Shown in pieces: positions 4,496 to 5,747 of a stretch of DNA of 5,747 nt; the first letter of the stretch is position 1; each line of letters opens with the position of its first letter. The stretch is from JBOHER01 sp050701115. GTDB taxonomy: Bacteria; Actinomycetota; Actinomycetes; Mycobacteriales; Pseudonocardiaceae. Location of the stretch: the NCBI GenBank assembly GCA_050701115.1, contig JBOHER010000293.1, forward strand, positions 1 to 5,747, written 5' to 3'. The notes under the pieces are model-generated. The model had not been told where the DNA came from. It ran no database searches and saw nothing but the letters and a program-made list of their open reading frames with translations. The translations under genes and the position numbers were made by a program.

Positions 4496-5747
4496 GTGTC
4501 CCAGCCGCCCCAGTCCCTCGCGGCACCCGTCACGCACGTGGTCGTGCCTGCGGGCACTACGGCGGGGGCGGCTGTGCGCGAGGCCGGGTTGCCGGGCAAG
4601 GGCCCGGACGCGGTCGTGGTCGTCCGCGACGTCGGCGGCACGCTGCGCGACCTGTCCTGGATCCCCGACGCCGACGCGCAGGTCGAGCCGGTCGCCGCCA
4701 ACACCGACGACGGCCGCAGTGTCATCCGGCACTCCTGCGCGCACGTCCTCGCCCAGGCCGTCCAGCAGCAGTTCCCCGAAGCCAAGCTGGGCATCGGCCC
4801 GCCGGTCAAGGATGGCTTCTATTACGACTTCGCTCTCGACCATCACTTCACCCCGGATGACCTCAAGGCGCTGGAGAAGCGCATGAAGCAGATCATCAAG
4901 GGCTCCCAGCGGTTCTCCCGCCGGGTGCTCGAGTCGGTGGAAGCCGCCAAGGTGGAGTTGGCCGCGGAGCCGTTCAAGCTGGAACTGGTCGACATCAAGA
5001 AAAAGGACGACACGGCTGTTGATCTTTCGGAGGTGATGGAGGTCGGCGGGGGAGAGCTGACCATCTACGACAACCTCGACCCGCGTAGCGGCGAGAAAGT
5101 ATGGGCCGACCTGTGCCGGGGTCCGCACATCCCGACCACCAAGCACATTCCGTCGTTCAAGCTCACCCGCGTCGCCGCGGCCTACTGGCGCGGTAACGAG
5201 AACAACCCGCAGCTGCAGCGCATCTACGGCACCGCGTGGGAGTCGGCCGAGGCGCAGGAGCACTACCTCGAACTGCTCGCCGAGGCCGAGCGCCGCGACC
5301 ACCGCAGGCTGGGCGTCGAACTGGACCTGTTCAGCTTCCCCGACGAGGTCGGATCCGGCCTGCCGGTGTTCCACCCCAAGGGTGGCGTGATCCGGCGTGC
5401 GATGGAGGACTACTCGCGGCGCAAGCACGAGCAGGCGGGCTACGAGTTCGTCTACTCGCCGCACATCACCAAGGGAGCACTGTTCGAGACCTCCGGCCAC
5501 CTGCACTGGTACAAGGACGGCATGTTCCCCGGCATGCACCTGGATGCCGAGCACGCTGAGGACGGCACGGTGCGCAAACCCGGCCAGGACTACTACCTCA
5601 AGCCGATGAACTGCCCGTTCCACAACCTGATCTATCGGGCACGCGGCCGGTCCTACCGCGAGTTGCCGCTGCGCCTGTTCGAGTTCGGTTCGGTCTACCG
5701 GTACGAGCGGTCCGGCGTCGTGCATGGGCTGACCCGGGTGCGCGGGC
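4496..5747 (+). CDS. thrS: Threonyl-tRNA synthetase, N-terminal 417 codons
   Basis: A class II synthetase that charges tRNA-Thr in the cytoplasm; the window ends about two thirds of the way through the usual 680-690 residues. Order of parts: TGS domain (about residues 12-70), N2 editing domain with HSCAH (79-83) and CRGPH (207-211), whose His and Cys residues remove serine wrongly attached to tRNA-Thr, then the catalytic core from about residue 275. Motif 1 lies around IRRAMEDYSRRK and FETSGHLHWYKDGMFP; MNCPFHN (371-377) carries the first zinc-ligand Cys (373), and motif 2 is LFEFGSVYRYERSG. All motifs look intact. The start is GTG at 4496, supported by AGGAG six bases upstream and the expected N-terminal length. 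It lies 141 bases after the DUF305 gene on the same strand, likely with its own promoter and leader. Confidence 0.97.
   Translation, partial: MSQPPQSLAAPVTHVVVPAGTTAGAAVREAGLPGKGPDAVVVVRDVGGTLRDLSWIPDADAQVEPVAANTDDGRSVIRHSCAHVLAQAVQQQFPEAKLGIGPPVKDGFYYDFALDHHFTPDDLKALEKRMKQIIKGSQRFSRRVLESVEAAKVELAAEPFKLELVDIKKKDDTAVDLSEVMEVGGGELTIYDNLDPRSGEKVWADLCRGPHIPTTKHIPSFKLTRVAAAYWRGNENNPQLQRIYGTAWESAEAQEHYLELLAEAERRDHRRLGVELDLFSFPDEVGSGLPVFHPKGGVIRRAMEDYSRRKHEQAGYEFVYSPHITKGALFETSGHLHWYKDGMFPGMHLDAEHAEDGTVRKPGQDYYLKPMNCPFHNLIYRARGRSYRELPLRLFEFGSVYRYERSGVVHGLTRVRG

Noticed and set aside
4424..5725. A 433-residue minus-strand frame opposite thrS
   Set aside because: ThrRS motifs on the plus strand are unmistakable; long antisense frames are common in high-GC DNA.
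1..5747. CRISPR array, tRNA or rRNA genes
   Set aside because: No regularly spaced direct repeats beyond the two 30-bp units at 1987-2046, and no tRNA cloverleaf or rRNA segment was noticed on either strand.

Overview
The window is high-GC actinobacterial DNA. The protein matches (LeuRS and ThrRS of the Pseudonocardiales type, a DUF305 lipoprotein, a secreted LVIVD-repeat protein), the GTG/TTG starts and the strong G/C third-position bias all suggest an actinomycete close to Saccharopolyspora, Amycolatopsis or Saccharomonospora. The genus is inferred, not shown.

The left third (1 to about 1950) looks decayed. It holds a piece of a leucyl-tRNA synthetase gene on the minus strand, cut in its editing domain by a complete IS5-family insertion sequence (286-1183). 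The leuS reading frame does not resume on the far side of the IS and no target duplication is visible, so the IS marks a rearrangement junction. The IS has 15/16-matched inverted ends, a 255-residue transposase starting at TTG, and a long hairpin over its ribosome binding site. Next come a small acidic minus-strand ORF (46 residues) overlapping a strong hairpin, then a nitroreductase gene (RutE-like) that appears to have lost its middle: about 125 N-terminal residues and about ten C-terminal residues remain, out of frame with each other.

At 1960-2058 a perfect 22-bp inverted repeat encloses two 30-bp tandem repeats. It lies between the nitroreductase relic and the convergent next gene and probably serves as a two-way terminator or a dispersed palindromic element.

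The middle (2061-4354) is an intact divergent pair. On the minus strand is an exported 480-residue protein that I parse as a seven-bladed LVIVD beta-propeller. On the plus strand is a DUF305 lipoprotein rich in His and Met. Four consecutive propeller blades each begin with a His at the same place, and the DUF305 partner carries His/Met motifs seen in copper-binding relatives. Together they may form an extracytoplasmic metal-handling module. This is the most interesting functional hypothesis in the window.

The right end holds the first 417 codons of thrS (threonyl-tRNA synthetase), preceded by a hairpin that partly pairs its Shine-Dalgarno sequence and suggests translational control.
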